A stretch of DNA of 64,000 nt from NCBI RefSeq assembly GCF_949628215.1, contig NC_134284.1, positions 8,421,850 through 8,485,849 of the forward strand, written 5' to 3'. This DNA is from Phalacrocorax aristotelis (Eukaryota > Chordata > Aves > Suliformes > Phalacrocoracidae). Every line of letters begins with the position of its first letter. Positions within the stretch are counted from its first letter, which is position 1. Position numbers and translations under genes: made by a program. Under the pieces are notes generated by a model. The model was not told the origin of the DNA and searched no databases. It was given only the letters and a program-made list of their open reading frames with translations. This document shows, one piece after another, positions 28,236 through 40,584 of this stretch.

Positions 28236-30656
28236 AATCATCTCAGAAAGTGGGTGCACTCTTATGGGAAAATTTGCATTATTTCAGCTTGTTCCTTCTT
28301 TCCTCACTGGAGAAATGAATTTCTATCTCCAAGTCTGTTTTACTTGTATCTTTGAAAGATGACTAGATTTGTTCAACTAGAAGGAAACTTAGGGCAGCAG
28401 AGGGATGGCAAAGACTCTCACTGCATATTACTCCAAAGAGCTAATGTTTTAATTACTTAATATTCAGTACTGTCCTCTATCTCTGTTCTCTGGTAGGCAA
28501 AAAGCTGGTTTCTGTTCTGACTGAAGCTCTTTAGTAACAACAGGATAAAATGGGGTTATTAGTGTTATGGCAGAGAACCCCAGTTACTATTGTGCTATGT
28601 TAATGCAAAAGGATGCTTTCACAACCAAAGATGGTTGAAACAAGATATGCGTTAAAACTCCTACAGGGAGCAACGGCAAATGCCAAAGTTCACCACCTCC
28701 TTTGGCATCGCTACATCCTTCTGATTGTTTCATTTCTATTTATCTTTGAAGAATGAAAGTTAGGTGATGTTCATATAATGCTGTTCATCTGGGTACTCCT
28801 AAGCACTAAAAATATTTCACTAGTTCATTACATCTTTGTGTTTCATCTGTGTTTATGTTACTTAGTAGTGCATAGGCTATGTGAGTGAATTATTCCAGAA
28901 TTCAGAATTTTCAGTGAGAATATTAACCTCAAAAGAATTGCAAGTCTTGCATATCTTGGCATTTGGAGTTCATTTTTGATATATGGGATGAGACTCCATA
29001 GCGTTGTAGGATGATTTCTTACTGATAAAGTAGTAAGTTGAAACATGGAGCATTTTTGTAGGGTAACTATTCAACTACATTCGCTTAATGTTATTTAATT
29101 AATGAACAACTAGGATGCGGTGAAACCAAGGAGTTTGATATCAACATAATATTTGTAACTAAAATAATTTTAAAACTACTCCTGTAATTTATCAGTTGGA
29201 AGATTTAGTTGTCAAATTCTTTCACATTCTCCTTCCTGCCTTATTTGTGTTTTTAACAGCAGCAGAATTAGTTCCCTCCTTTCCCTATAACATATTTTCT
29301 TTCCTCTGATGACCCACTTTCTTACCAGGATCAGTGTGTAACTCATCTGGAAGCTTTTGCTATGCATGGAAAAGATATCGAAGTCATCATGAAAATGGTC
29401 TTTACAGTACATTCAACGTCTTTGTAATACAAAGCAAATCTTCTCAAGTTTATTTTAAAATGTATTATTCAATTTCCAACACATTCTACTGTTCACCTTT
29501 TTGAATAGTATTTCAGACTGAATTTAGTTGAAAAGTGATTCTGTGTTCATTTTGGTCTTTAATACTATATGTGCAATCAGATATGCTATAGTATGAACAG
29601 AACAGCACATCTATTTTGAAGAGGCAGCAAATCCCTTAACAAAAAGTGAAAGCAATGATAGAGAATAAGAAATTTAAGACTGACCTCTGAAGTATGACCA
29701 AATTTCTTTAAGGCAAATCTGTCCATTAGTGTAGAATATTTTATTGTTAATAAAGTAATACACATTATTTCAGAGGAATATGTATTTCTCATAGATTGCT
29801 GAAAAAACAGTCCTTGTAAGTTTTGATTAAGATTTCCAGCTGGACAGACAATTTACAAGGAAGATTCTCATTTGTCCTGAGTAGAAAGAGACTCAGGGAC
29901 CAGATGAACAGATGAAAGCATGCTCTAATGAGAGGTGTTAGGAAGATGAGGTGGGCCAACCATAACATGGACTGTTTGGCCTTGACTTAGTTGGCATAGG
30001 TATTTGAGATGCCCCAGAGATTTTTACTGGTAGGGATCTCAGCAGGCAAGGGAAGGCACCATACTGCCTCTCCTGGCGTATACTGCTGCTTCTGGGGAGT
30101 TGTGCAAGGCTCAATGTTGGTATGTGTGCAATTCCTACTTAGTGTGAGAGGGGAAATATAATTGTAACATGGATTGTAAAGGTCTGGTGGAGTGGGACTG
30201 TCTCTGAGGCAAGAGCTGCACCATCCTAAATATTCTGCCTGGCCTCTGGCTGGAAGATCACAGTTTTCCCATAGCTCCTGTGTCATAGCTATCCGTCCCA
30301 TGCAAATATCTTAGATACTGAAAGGGTATGGTCTTAGGTGCTGATGTTGGAACAAATGAGTTGAGGTCTCTTATATCAAATGGGTTGATATAGGTAGGGA
30401 AAATGGTTGCAACTTAAGAATTACTGGACATAAGGTGGTTTTTTTAGGTGAGTTTAGGAGAAGAACCTGTGATAAACTAGATTTAGGAGTAAGAAGCTAA
30501 TTCAAATAGAAATGGGCATCAAAACAAGGGAAGAGATAGAAAACTATTTAGTGATTGATATTTAATGAGACTGCAAACAGTCTAAACAAATTGTTGATGT
30601 TACTGTTGCAAGCACAGGAATGCCTGAGATGCATGAAATCACATGGAGAGTTTTCA

Positions 30657-30682
30657 AAATAATAATAATAATAATAATAAAA
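30657..30682. repeat. (AAT)n microsatellite
   Basis: About eight aat units, interrupted only at the ends by extra A bases. Confidence 0.95.
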
Positions 30683-31517
30683 AGTTTAAACTATGTACAT
30701 ATATTGAAAGTTTATATATCTGATATGCTTTCTAAATAAATATGGTAAATAGCATATTGCTATGAAAATTAACTGATTTCCTGTCAAAGAAAAAAACTAA
30801 TTGTGAAGTGACTATTAGAGTTGCTTCTGGGACTCAGTCGTATTTTTGCTCTTTTATTTTTCATGCTCCCATGACTGACCCTTTCTTCAGTTACTTATTG
30901 TCATAGTCTTACAGACCTTCTTTTTATCTAACAACCGTTTAGAATCATTTCTCCCTGTGCAGTTACTGAATAGCAGACTATAACTACTTTTTAGTTATGT
31001 AAAATTTTATGGCCTGTATAAATGGATGTTAAACAAACTAGTATGTCATATCATTATTTACCTGCATTATAGTATCAAGTACAATCTCCTCTCAAGGATC
31101 ATAGCACTATTACATTATGTGCTCTTCAAAGGAATGGAAAGAGATAAAAATGCAGGACCATGGAATGGCTGAAAATAACAAAGCAGTGAACAGAATTGAA
31201 TTACAGGATCAAGCAAATCTAGAAATGATTTTGCAATTCTGGTACTTTCTTGGCACTATAAAGAAGGAAACACCTAAATTTGCTTGTAACAGACTTGTAA
31301 AAGGCCTGTGTGAGTTTTACTACTGTGGATTTTTATTAGTCTTTGCATAAAGCAATATATACTATGCTTATTTAGTTCAGGTCCCCCAGTCAGTTCCATT
31401 ACAAATGAGTGGGATTGCCTTCAGAAATTGGCTAGAATGTCAAGCACAAACAGAGAACGATTTGTGTAATAAATCCTAGTGGTTATCCTTTCTAAGTCAT
31501 TTGTGGATATTGGATCG

Positions 31518-31547
31518 TTCTGGGTGTACCCATGGCTACACCCAGAA
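31518..31547. repeat. Inverted repeat, 11-bp arms, 8-base loop
   Basis: ttctgggtgta at 31518-31528 and tacacccagaa at 31537-31547 are exact reverse complements around cccatggc. Confidence 0.9.
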
Positions 31548-34174
31548 AATGTGAGACAAGATTCTCAAAAATACCCAATATGGGTCTAATTCTGCTCACC
31601 TGGCAATAAAATCTTTTGAGTTTAAGAGGCAGTGATGAGGCTGGTGCTACCTATAGCTACAAGATGCTGCCTTTATCTATAAAAATGCTTTGACACAGCC
31701 AATGTCGTAGGCACGTAAACAGATGCCTATCACATATGACTTCAGCTGGACAATTTACGTAGTTTGATTAAGCACGTGATTCAGTATTTCTCTAGAACGG
31801 CTTTGATGTAGGCCAAAATTCTCAGTAAGCCAGATAAAGAAAGTGATTAAAATATTAAGGGGAAAAGACCACAAAGAAAACTTGAGTCTAGAGCTGTTAA
31901 AATTGCAAGGACTTGAAAATACTAATCTGAACACAGATGTGATCCCACCTATGGGAAAACACTCAGTATTCAGGTTAAATGCAGATATGCTGTTTGTGTC
32001 AGGGCTGTGTGCTACTACATTTCATGACTGGATCTAAGTGTGAGCCCATGTGATGGTAAGGGAATGGAAGAGATAAGAATCCCTTTTTTCTCCAATTTCA
32101 TTCACCAATTCTTGGTAAACTTGTAGCTGCTTTTCCTGTGATTTTCAGTTGTTACACTTATTGTAGGACTGTGATAATATAGTTAATTTAAAAATTCTTT
32201 GTATGTTCATTTTTGGTCAAAGCATCATTAATGTTGAACTTGTAATTTACAAGGACAAATATATAAATACGAATGTGTATGTCAGAAATTAAATTAGTAT
32301 TATTTTTGGTAGCCTTTATTTCTTTGAAACCTTAGCCTTTTCCTCATAATGGAGATTTTAGCTAATTCCCTCAGCAGTCTTTCTCTGTTGTAATCAAATA
32401 TAACATCTTGTATGAGAACATTGAAAGTGCTTAATAGCTATACTTCCCTCCTTTTAAAGCACTTCCCACAAATAATCTCTGAAGAACTGCATGCTGTAAA
32501 TATACATTTGAAACACCTACACCGAATCTTCATACAGAGACTTTTTATAATGTCAATGATACTACCATGTTTTAGCGTATCCAAAACTGTCACGATTGAT
32601 GAATAATAGGTATTAATAATCTTACACTACCTGAAAAGGAAGAGACAATAAAATCACCACGATAAATACTTGATTATGATAATCAAAATGGAATAAAATA
32701 CTTTTGCAATTTGGCTTCCAAGATGACTTCCAGGAAATAAGCCCAGTTAACAAACTAGATGTAGTTTATGACATGTACGAAAGAGCATTCTTATTCCCAG
32801 TTTAGTTCAAACAGATTGCTAAAGACATTACAGTAAAAAGAAGAAAAACTCCTATTATAGGCAAGAAGGGTAGAGTTAAAGTTGGAGGAGCTGTGCTAGG
32901 TCTTTGTATTTACTGTTTTTCATAGCTTCATGTTGCTTCTTAAGGAAGTGATAAGGGATCATTTTCTCCCAGAAAAGAACCCTGGAAACGGTTGTAGGTC
33001 AGCAAATGTATTATTTCCATTTAAATTATTTAATAGGATTGAAACTGGGTTGCCCTTTGTAAATAAGATGTCCCTACTTCTCTACTTAGTGTACTGCTAT
33101 GTCTCATTGTTACTAGAGAATGACTTGACACTTCCTGGAGGGAAGATGGTAAATCTGTATGTTCAGAGTGGCTGTTACTTTGCTTTTCCCTTTTTTTCTT
33201 CACAGAAAGTTATTGTTTACTACCTTTAGTGCTTAAAATTCCCAGATGTAATTGGGGTCCCTTTCGTTACCTCTGGTGCATACTGAAAAGAGTTATTGGC
33301 CTGAGGAACTTGCTCATTAAAGGATGGAAACAGAGGTACAGGCAGTAATTTGCTTATTCAGCAAATGCAGAATCAGCAGTGGAGTGAAGGTGTCTGACAT
33401 GACATGTTCTTCATCTATGCAATGGAGAACGTGGTTGACAGCACTAGAGAGCAGGAAAGTATTTTCTATGTTACCGAAAGCCCTATCTTCCCATGATAGG
33501 ATCAACATCATAGTATGGTTTTGTTCTTCCTGGAAATGTTTATCAGTGAATGAAAGAACAAACTTGGGAAAGACAATTATATTATTACACTATCTATTAT
33601 AAATAACTATTCTAAGCTTAGAAGAGTTTTTAGGATGTCATGAAATAGCATAGTTTTCATTCCACAAAGAAGTATCTATAATCCTTGTAAAATCAATTTT
33701 TCTCAACATAAAGGACAAACAGATCCATTAATCCACAATGCAGTTTTCCTTTTGCTTTGCAAAATAAATTTGTTTGTTAGAAGCATCTGTTCCTGTTTAA
33801 AATATCATCAAGGGGTGTAGTTACCCATTAGAAGCAGAGTGATGCAGAAAACATGCATATCATATTAATTGTATCAGATTTTGGCAACTGCAAACACAGT
33901 TACCTTCTCAGCAGACTGTTCATCTTTCCCTCCCTCTTAGCTTTTCACTGATTTCAAGATTTTTCTGGAAAAAAATGTTATAATTTGTGGCAGGCTCTGT
34001 ATTTAGTTCCACAGCTGCTGGGAGCACAGACATTTCCAGCCTTTTCCGTTGTTTCTGCTGGTAGCTTTCCAGCAGCTGGAGTATCTCTGTCTGTTATTTC
34101 CTATTAGTAGGCTCTAGAGCAATTGAAGCTTTTCAGTCTTTTCTGAATTTATGAGGTAGACCACTTCTTTTTTA

Positions 34175-34189
34175 TTTTTTTTTTTTTTT
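34175..34189. repeat. Poly-T run (15) followed by C run
   Basis: Fifteen T bases, then ccccc, inside a pyrimidine-rich segment at about 34164-34199. Confidence 0.9.
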
Positions 34190-36968
34190 CCCCCTGTCCC
34201 GGTATCTGACCTAAAACAGGTGAATCACAGGGGCTTGTGAAGTGGCTGCCCTCAAATTTATTTCACTTGTTCTTTCAAGGTTCCACTCCTCCCTGCTACT
34301 AAGTTGATTTTTTGTCTCAGATGCTGCTCACGAATTTCCCAAACAGCAAAATGAGTTTTCATGAGCAGTGTAGAAAGAAAAACTATATAACCAGAATGTA
34401 GGTTAAGTAGGCCACAACTTTGGAATGAAACGTACCTGGGAACTCTCCAGAGTTAACTTATTTGTTGCAGATTGATTCTTACTGCTGCTTTGCTCAAGCA
34501 GTTAACCAATGCTTGATGCCTTAGTCATTTCTGTTTGGAGGGGACCTAGTAAAAAATTTGAAATTACTGGGTTGAAGTAGTTTTTATCAAAACAGACTTA
34601 AATAGACACAGATTATTTTCATAGGTTGTCTCTTTCCTTGTTCAAACTGTCAGACTCTTTTTTTTACAACTTAGGAGTAGGTGTTTTAGTGCAAAAGATT
34701 TGTTCCAATCAGTACTAAATGGTACCTGTATTTAATAAATCAATCACTGATTTTGACTATTACATTGTCATATTATCATGCTGATACATATGTATTATAT
34801 CCTTTGTATTTAGGTAGGATCTTGCACTAACCTGTTGAACTATAGTTATGGTGTGGTTATAGTCATTGCACACTTAAAAAGTTATTCTTGTAAGTGCATC
34901 TGAGATCGCAATAATTATCTTTTCTCTTCATGTACAATGCACACAATTTTCAAATGGCTACACATTATTTTTCTTCTTTTTAATAGTTTTCCATTATAAC
35001 ATTTTTCTGGATGTATGAAATATCAAACACGTTCCTGCATGCGTATAGTTCATAGCTCTATGTTTACCAGCTTTCTGAACAAATTCTGCCTGTCTATATA
35101 ACTTGCCTTTGCTGAGTAAAACTGGTTGTTAGTAAAAGACAACATAAACTGAAGGCATACGATAGACTTGTAGCAAGATGTTCAGAACAAAAATGAAAGT
35201 GTATTTTTAGAAGTAGGTACTATTGCATAATAAATATTTACTTTTACACAAAATTTGAAGATCATACAGAATAAGAATTTAGAGTAAAACTGAAGAATAG
35301 CACTGGAAACAATTGGTCTTACTTCTGGATAAGTGAATATTTCGCCATTTTGCCCATTTATACTCTTCCTTTTCATGTACTGTGCATGTATTGGGTAGTA
35401 GGATGAAAAAGTCTCTGATCTGGAAATACCTGTAATTATATATTCTGACTTGAAATTTAACCAAAGAAAAATACTAGTTTACATCAATATTTCAGTCCTT
35501 CAGAATGTATTAGGATCCTGTTTCTGTAGGCACTTGATCTAAAATTTAAATTGCATAGCAAGTTAAATGGACCTCCTGCAGACTGTTATATGGCATCTCT
35601 GTTTATTGATTCATATTATTGAATTGTTCAGTACAATTCTGAAAATAATAAGAAAATTATGTGAGTTGAACAGATTTACCAAATGTGTACATCATACATC
35701 TGCAGAGAGCAAGGAGTTTGCAGCTTGTTTACTCATAAAACGTGCTGGTGCAAAAATCTTACTGCCTGCTGGTGGCAGCAGACAGGGTAAGATCCACCAT
35801 TCTCAAGCTGCTCTAATGAAGCAAATTATATTTTAAGATCCTATTTGGGCTAGTAAAATTACTTCTGGCTCTGGAAAATTAAAATATAAATCCCTGGTTA
35901 CATTTCTAGGAGAATGCTCTGTGCTTGAAAGCTTTCAGGCAAGTCTTGGAACATGATGCTGCATGTACCTTTTATATCAGGAGAAAAAAATGATTGTTGC
36001 CCAGTAATAATGGGGCAGATAACAATCGTAATGCTTTGAGTTATTTGGTCCAAGAATCTGAACCAGAAATATCCAAACCAGTTTATCCCCATGTACAAGT
36101 AGCTTCTGTAGCTGGAGACTGCCATCCTTCTCTCCTATGCCAGCCCACAGATGACTATAAAAATCAAGTTGTAATCTACTGTGTAGGTGGTCTAGTTCTG
36201 TGGGATCTGTTATTCTAGTGCCTGTTGGTCAGGATCCATTGTGCAAGGTCAGCTTTGAGGTTGTCTTTTTGGAGTATTGTCAGGTCATCTCTGCACCATC
36301 ATTATCTGTTAGGTCTCACTGAAAAATCTCTGTGTTTTGGTGACTTTTTGGTCCATTATCATAGAACTGCTCACACAACAGTCAAAATCATCAGGGAAAG
36401 CAGGAGGAAAGGAAAAAGCTAACCAGAGTAAGTAGGACTTCTGTTCAGAGTCTTTGTTCCCTATAGTGTTACTCCGAGCTTTAAACCTATATCCTTTCCT
36501 TGCTGAACCAGAGTCCAACTCCCATGCAGACAGTGTTGATGCTTCAAGCCATATCTTTGAGAATTGCTGTGCCATTTCTTAAGTACAGTTGCAACAACAT
36601 CTAGTCCACCCTCTATAGCCTCAGAATATAGGCAGGTGTCTCCCGTGATAAAAAGGCATCATATATAAACAATGAAAGTATCCTTATAATTTTATAGATT
36701 ATGCTGAATAGTACTGATTTTCCTCCTACTCTGCTTGCCCTTAGGAAGTAAAGAGTTCTGTCTCTTTTAACAATTTGCGATTACAGGTATAGTTCAGCTT
36801 TAAAACAAAATCTGTACCCATATTTTTTGCCCGTATTTGTACCTTATTTGTCATTTGGGGGATTGCATAAGTATCTTACCACTTCATTGTGTGGGACTTT
36901 GAGATGTATGTCTTGTAAGATTAAGAGAGGAACGTTTTTCTCCTAAAGAATTTCTGACTGAGAGGAAG

Positions 36969-37527
36969 CTTCTCTCCCTCTTTCTCTCCCTCTCCCTCTT
37001 TCTCTCCCTCTCCCTCTTTCTCTCCCTCTCCCTCTTTCTCTCCCTCTCCCTCTTTCTCTCCCTCTCCCTCTCCCTCTTTCTCTCCCTCTCCCTCTCCCTC
37101 TTTCTCTCCCTCTCCCTCTCCCTCTTTCTCTCCCTCTCCCTCTCCCTCTTTCTCTCCCTCTCCCTCTCCCTCTTTCTCTCCCTCTCCCTCTTTCTCTCCC
37201 TCTCCCTCTTTCTCTCCCTCTCCCTCTTTCTCTCCCTCTCCCTCTTTCTCTCCCTCTCCCTCTTTCTCTCCCTCTCCCTCTTTCTCTCCCTCTCCCTCTT
37301 TCTCTCCCTCTCCCTCTTTCTCTCCCTCTCTCTCTCCCTCTCCCTCTCCCTCTCCCTCTCCCTCTCCCTCTCCCTCTCCCTCTCCCTCTCCCTCTCCCTC
37401 TCCCTCTCCCTCTCCCTCTCCCTCTCCCTCTCCCTCTCCCTCTCCCTCTCCCTCTCCCTCTCCCTCTCCCTCTCCCTCTCCCTCTCCCTCTCCCTCTCCC
37501 TCTTTCTCTCTCCTTCCTTCCTCCCTC
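36969..37527. repeat. 559-bp pure pyrimidine tract, (CCCTCT)n with higher-order 18- and 24-base units
   Basis: Every base on the + strand from 36969 to 37527 is C or T. The left part is built of units that each contain one ctcttt interruption. The first few are 18-mers, then comes a block of about five 24-mers (roughly 37055-37175), then about nine more 18-mers to roughly 37325. The right part, about 37330-37500, is uninterrupted hexamer ctctcc, some 28 units. The flanks tcctt-ccttcctccctc trail off at 37511-37527. The long minus-strand frames across it (Arg-Glu and Arg-Gly repeats) are an artefact of the repeat. Confidence 0.98.
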
Positions 37528-38135
37528 GTTGTTGTTTCTCACCTGTCAATGAGATGAGAACGTAATTTTTTTGATTGTATTCAGAAGATGGGTGATGGTG
37601 AAACTAGAAAGCTCTGAATACAGAAATAGTATTGTATGTGGAGAAAATGGAATTGTCTCTGTCATTTAATATAATCCAGAAACAATAATTCTGCTCTGGG
37701 GTTGGGAAAACGCCTTTCTGATGCTTTGAGTCAATTGTAAACAGCCTTGTAAAATTACACAATAGAAAGGAAGGGGATAAAGCAACACTATTCATTATCT
37801 TGGGTGATGGTGTCAATCAACTGATAACACAGCATGACTGGATATCTATTTTTAGGTGACTAGTAAGTCAACATCAAGGGTCAGGACTTTTTCCAAGTAG
37901 TGATTGAAGGAAAGAGTTTACAAAATAGCTACTGAGCCATGGTTCATCCATGTAATACGGAAAGTTTCTTATTTTCATGTATATTAAAAATTAATCCTCA
38001 AAATGAAGAAAACATTTTACAGTGCATTGTTACTGTGATAACTGGATGTCTGAAAAACCGAATGTACACATCTGATTGTATTATTGATATTAGATAGTAC
38101 CGGGAAGCAAAATGATAGAGCAGATCCCTTCAGTA
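37528..38135. other. Unique-looking DNA between the pyrimidine tract and CR1
   Basis: About 600 bases with no recognised feature. Confidence 0.5.
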
Positions 38136-39326
38136 TGACTTAGCGCAAAAAACCAGTTTGTATTCTGGAAGGCAGACTGTGGCCTACTCAGGACTCTGAT
38201 GGACAGAGTCCCCTGGGAGGCAGCCCTGAAGGGCAAAGGAATCCAGGAAGCCTGGATGTTCTTCAAGGAGGAAGCCTTAAAGGAGCAAGAACAGGCTGTC
38301 TCCATGTGCTGAAAGACAAGCTAGCGAGGAAGATGACTGGCCTGGCTGAACAGAGTGCTTTCTGACCTTTGGAAGAAGGGGCAGGCAAATCAGGAGGACT
38401 ACAAACGTGTAGCAAGGTTATGCAGGGAGAAAATTAGAAGGGCCAAAGCCCAGCTAAAACTGAATCTGGCTACTGCCATAAAAGACAATAAAAAATACTT
38501 CTATAAATACATTAGCAGCAAAAAGAGGGCTAAATCTCTGTCCTTTATTGGATGTGGGAGAAAACATAGCAACAAAGGATGAGGAAAAGGCTGAGGTACC
38601 TAATGCCTTCTTTGCCTTAGTCTTTAATAGTAAGACCAGTTGTTCTCTGTGTACCCAGCCCCCTGATCTGGAAGACAGGGATGGGGAGCAGAATGGAGCC
38701 CCCATAATGCAAGGGGAAATGTTTAGCGACCTGCTACACCACCTAGACACACACAAGTCTATGGGGCAGGATGAGATCCACCTGAGAGTCCTGAAGGAAC
38801 TGGTGGAAGTGCTCACCAAGCCCCTCTCCATCATTTACCAGCAGTCCTGGCTAACTGTGGAGGTCCCAGTTGACTGGAGATTAGCAAATGCGATGCCCCT
38901 CTACAAGAAGGGCTGGAAGGAGGATCTGAGGAACTACAGGCCTGTCAGTCTGCCCTCAGTGCTGGAGAAGGTTATGGAGCAGGTCATCTTGAGTGTCATC
39001 ACATGGCACGTACAGGATAATGAAGTGATCAGGCCCACTCAGCATGGGTTTAGGAAAGGCAGGTCCTGCTTAACTAACCTGATCTCCTTCTATCTGCTTA
39101 GCAGATGAGCAAAAGCCTGTGGTTGTTGTCTACCTAGACTTTACTAAAGCCTTTGACACTGTCTCCCACAGCATTCTCCTGGAAAAAACTGGCTGCTCAT
39201 GGCTTGGACAGGTGTACTCTTTGTTGGGTAAAAAGCTGTGGCTGTGTGGCCGGGCCCAAGGAGTTGTGGTAAATGAAGTTAAATCCAGTTGGTGGCTGTC
39301 ACAAGCGGTGATCCCCCAGGGCTCAG

Positions 39327-39371
39327 TGTTTAATATCTGTTCTGTTTAATATCTGGTTCTGTTTAATATCT
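39327..39371 (+). repeat. Triplicated tgtttaatatct inside CR1
   Basis: The 12-mer tgtttaatatct occurs at 39327-39338, 39343-39354 and 39360-39371, with spacing of 16 and 17 bases. A single copy is expected at this place, where CR1 encodes the PVLFNIF motif after PQGS, so this is a local tandem expansion within the element. Confidence 0.85.
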
Positions 39372-40238
39372 TTTTCAATGATCTGGGCGAGGGAATTGAG
39401 TGCACCCTGTAAGTTTACAGATGACACCAAGTTGGGCAGGAGTGTCTGAGGGTAGAAAGGCTCGACAGAGGGATCTGGACAGGCTGAATCGATGGGCCAA
39501 GGCCAACTGTATGGGGTTCAACAAGGCTCAGTGACATGTCCTGCACTTTGGTCACAACCACCCCATGCAATGGTACACGTTTGGGGAAGAATGGCTGGAG
39601 AGCTGCCTGGCGAAAAGGACCTGGGGGTGTTGGTCAACAACTGGCTGAACATGAGCCAGCAGTCTGCCCAGGTGGTCAAGGCGGCTGACAGCATCCTGGC
39701 TTGTATCAGGAATACTTGTGGCCAGCAGGAGTAGGGAAGTGATTGTCTCACTGTACTCTACACTGGTGAGGCTGCACCTCAAATGCTGTGCCCAGTTCTG
39801 GGCCCCTCACTACAAGACAGACATTGAGGTACTGGAGCGTGTCCAGAGAAGAGCAATAAAGCTGGTGAAGGGTCTGTAGAATAAGTCTTATGTGGAGTGG
39901 CTGAGAGAACTGGGGTTGTTTAATCTGGAGAAAAGGAGGCTGAAGGGAGACCTTATCGCTTTACCTGAAAGGAGGTTGTAATGAGGTAAGTGTTGGTCTC
40001 TTCTCCCAAGTAATGAGTGATAGAATGAGAAGAAATGGCCTCAAGCTGCACCAGAGGAGGTTTAGATTGGATGTTAGGAAATATTACTTCACTGAAAGGG
40101 TTGTCAGGGATTAGAACAGGCTGCCCAAGGAAGTAGTTGAGTCGCCATCCCTGGAGGTATTTAAAAGATATGGTGCTTAGGAGCATGGTTTAGTGGTGAA
40201 TTGGCAGTGTTAGGTTTACGGCTGGACTGGATGATCTT

Positions 40239-40350
40239 AAATTTTACTCTGGTATCCAATCGGAATCTCCCCAAGAGCAATTTGTGTCCAAGGGGGAATG
40301 AACACAAATTGCTCTTGGGGAGATTCCGATTGGACACCAGAGGAAAATTT
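40239..40350. repeat. Inverted repeat, 49-bp arms, 14-bp spacer
   Basis: The left arm is 40239-40287, the right arm 40302-40350, and the spacer 40288-40301. Aligning the left arm with the reverse complement of the right gives 47 matches and 2 mismatches in 49 bases. The right arm and the spacer are continuous sense CR1 coding sequence, so the left arm is the inverted one. Confidence 0.95.
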
Positions 40351-40546
40351 TTCATGTTGAGGACAGTCAACCGTTGGAATAATCTCCCCAGGGAAGTGGT
40401 TGACTCGGCCACGTTGGACACCTTCAAGAGTCGTCTGGACAGGGTGCTGGGCCATCTTGTCTAGACTGTGCTCTTCCTAGAAAGGTTGGACTAGATGATC
40501 CCTGAGGTCCCTTCCAGCCTGGGATTCTGTGTGTGATTTTGTGAAA
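40240..40546 (+). mobile_element. Nested CR1 3' end with inverted 5' segment, inserted in the older CR1
   Basis: The outer CR1 tail breaks after gatgatcttaaa (40232-40241) and resumes with aaggtcttttccaacc at about 40545. Between them lies another CR1 3' end in the same orientation. It encodes a C-terminal ORF2 piece (RGNEHKLLLGRFRLDTRGKF, then LRTVNRWNNLPREVVD and LDTFKSRLDRVLGHLV), followed by a 3' tail ending in gattctgtgtgtgatttt. The first 48 or so bases are an inverted copy of 40302-40350, giving a long hairpin. No obvious target-site duplication beyond a possible aa/aaa is seen, as is usual for CR1. Confidence 0.85.
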
Positions 40547-40584
40547 GGTCTTTTCCAACCTATATGATTCTGTGTGTGATTCTT

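Larger units (their letters stand above)
28240..36968. other. Intron-like DNA
   Basis: No exon or clear transposon recognised. It holds the (AAT)n at 30657-30682, the hairpin at 31518-31547 and the T run at 34175-34189. A GC-richer piece at 29987-30301 is open for 104 codons on the minus strand (eight cysteines) without a recognisable domain. Confidence 0.5.
38136..40584 (+). mobile_element. CR1 LINE, 5'-truncated, with reverse transcriptase region, broken by a nested CR1
   Basis: This is a CR1 non-LTR retrotransposon starting inside ORF2, between the endonuclease and reverse transcriptase parts. In order I see VPWEAALKGKGIQEAW (about 38208), DLWKKGQANQEDYKRVARLC (about 38364), HKSMGQDEIHLRVLKEL (about 38754), LAN.MPLYKKG and NYRPVSLPSVLEKVMEQ (38885-38980), QHGFRKGRSCLTNL (about 39040), the palm motif YLDFTKAFDTVSH with its catalytic Asp (about 39131), IPQGS (about 39313) and FTDDTKLG with the Asp pair (about 39414). 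A C-terminal [38 protein letters not shown] part lies near 40065. The 3' end carries the CR1-type gattctgtg octamer repeat near 40566-40584. At least two frameshifts (near 38560 and 39110) and several stops make it inactive. The WLELRKKRRVY stretch usual before DLWKKG is missing. The first base is approximate. Confidence 0.95.

Noticed and set aside
36884-37549. Long minus-strand frames of 221 and 199 codons made of Arg-Glu and Arg-Gly repeats
   Set aside because: They are the translation of the pyrimidine tract, which lacks stops in these frames. No non-repeat coding sequence supports a protein.
40201-40464. Apparent 87-codon protein with a repeated VSNRNLPKSNLC segment
   Set aside because: It reads through the inverted CR1 arm and then the CR1 ORF2 C-terminal remnant, so it is mobile-element debris and not a gene.
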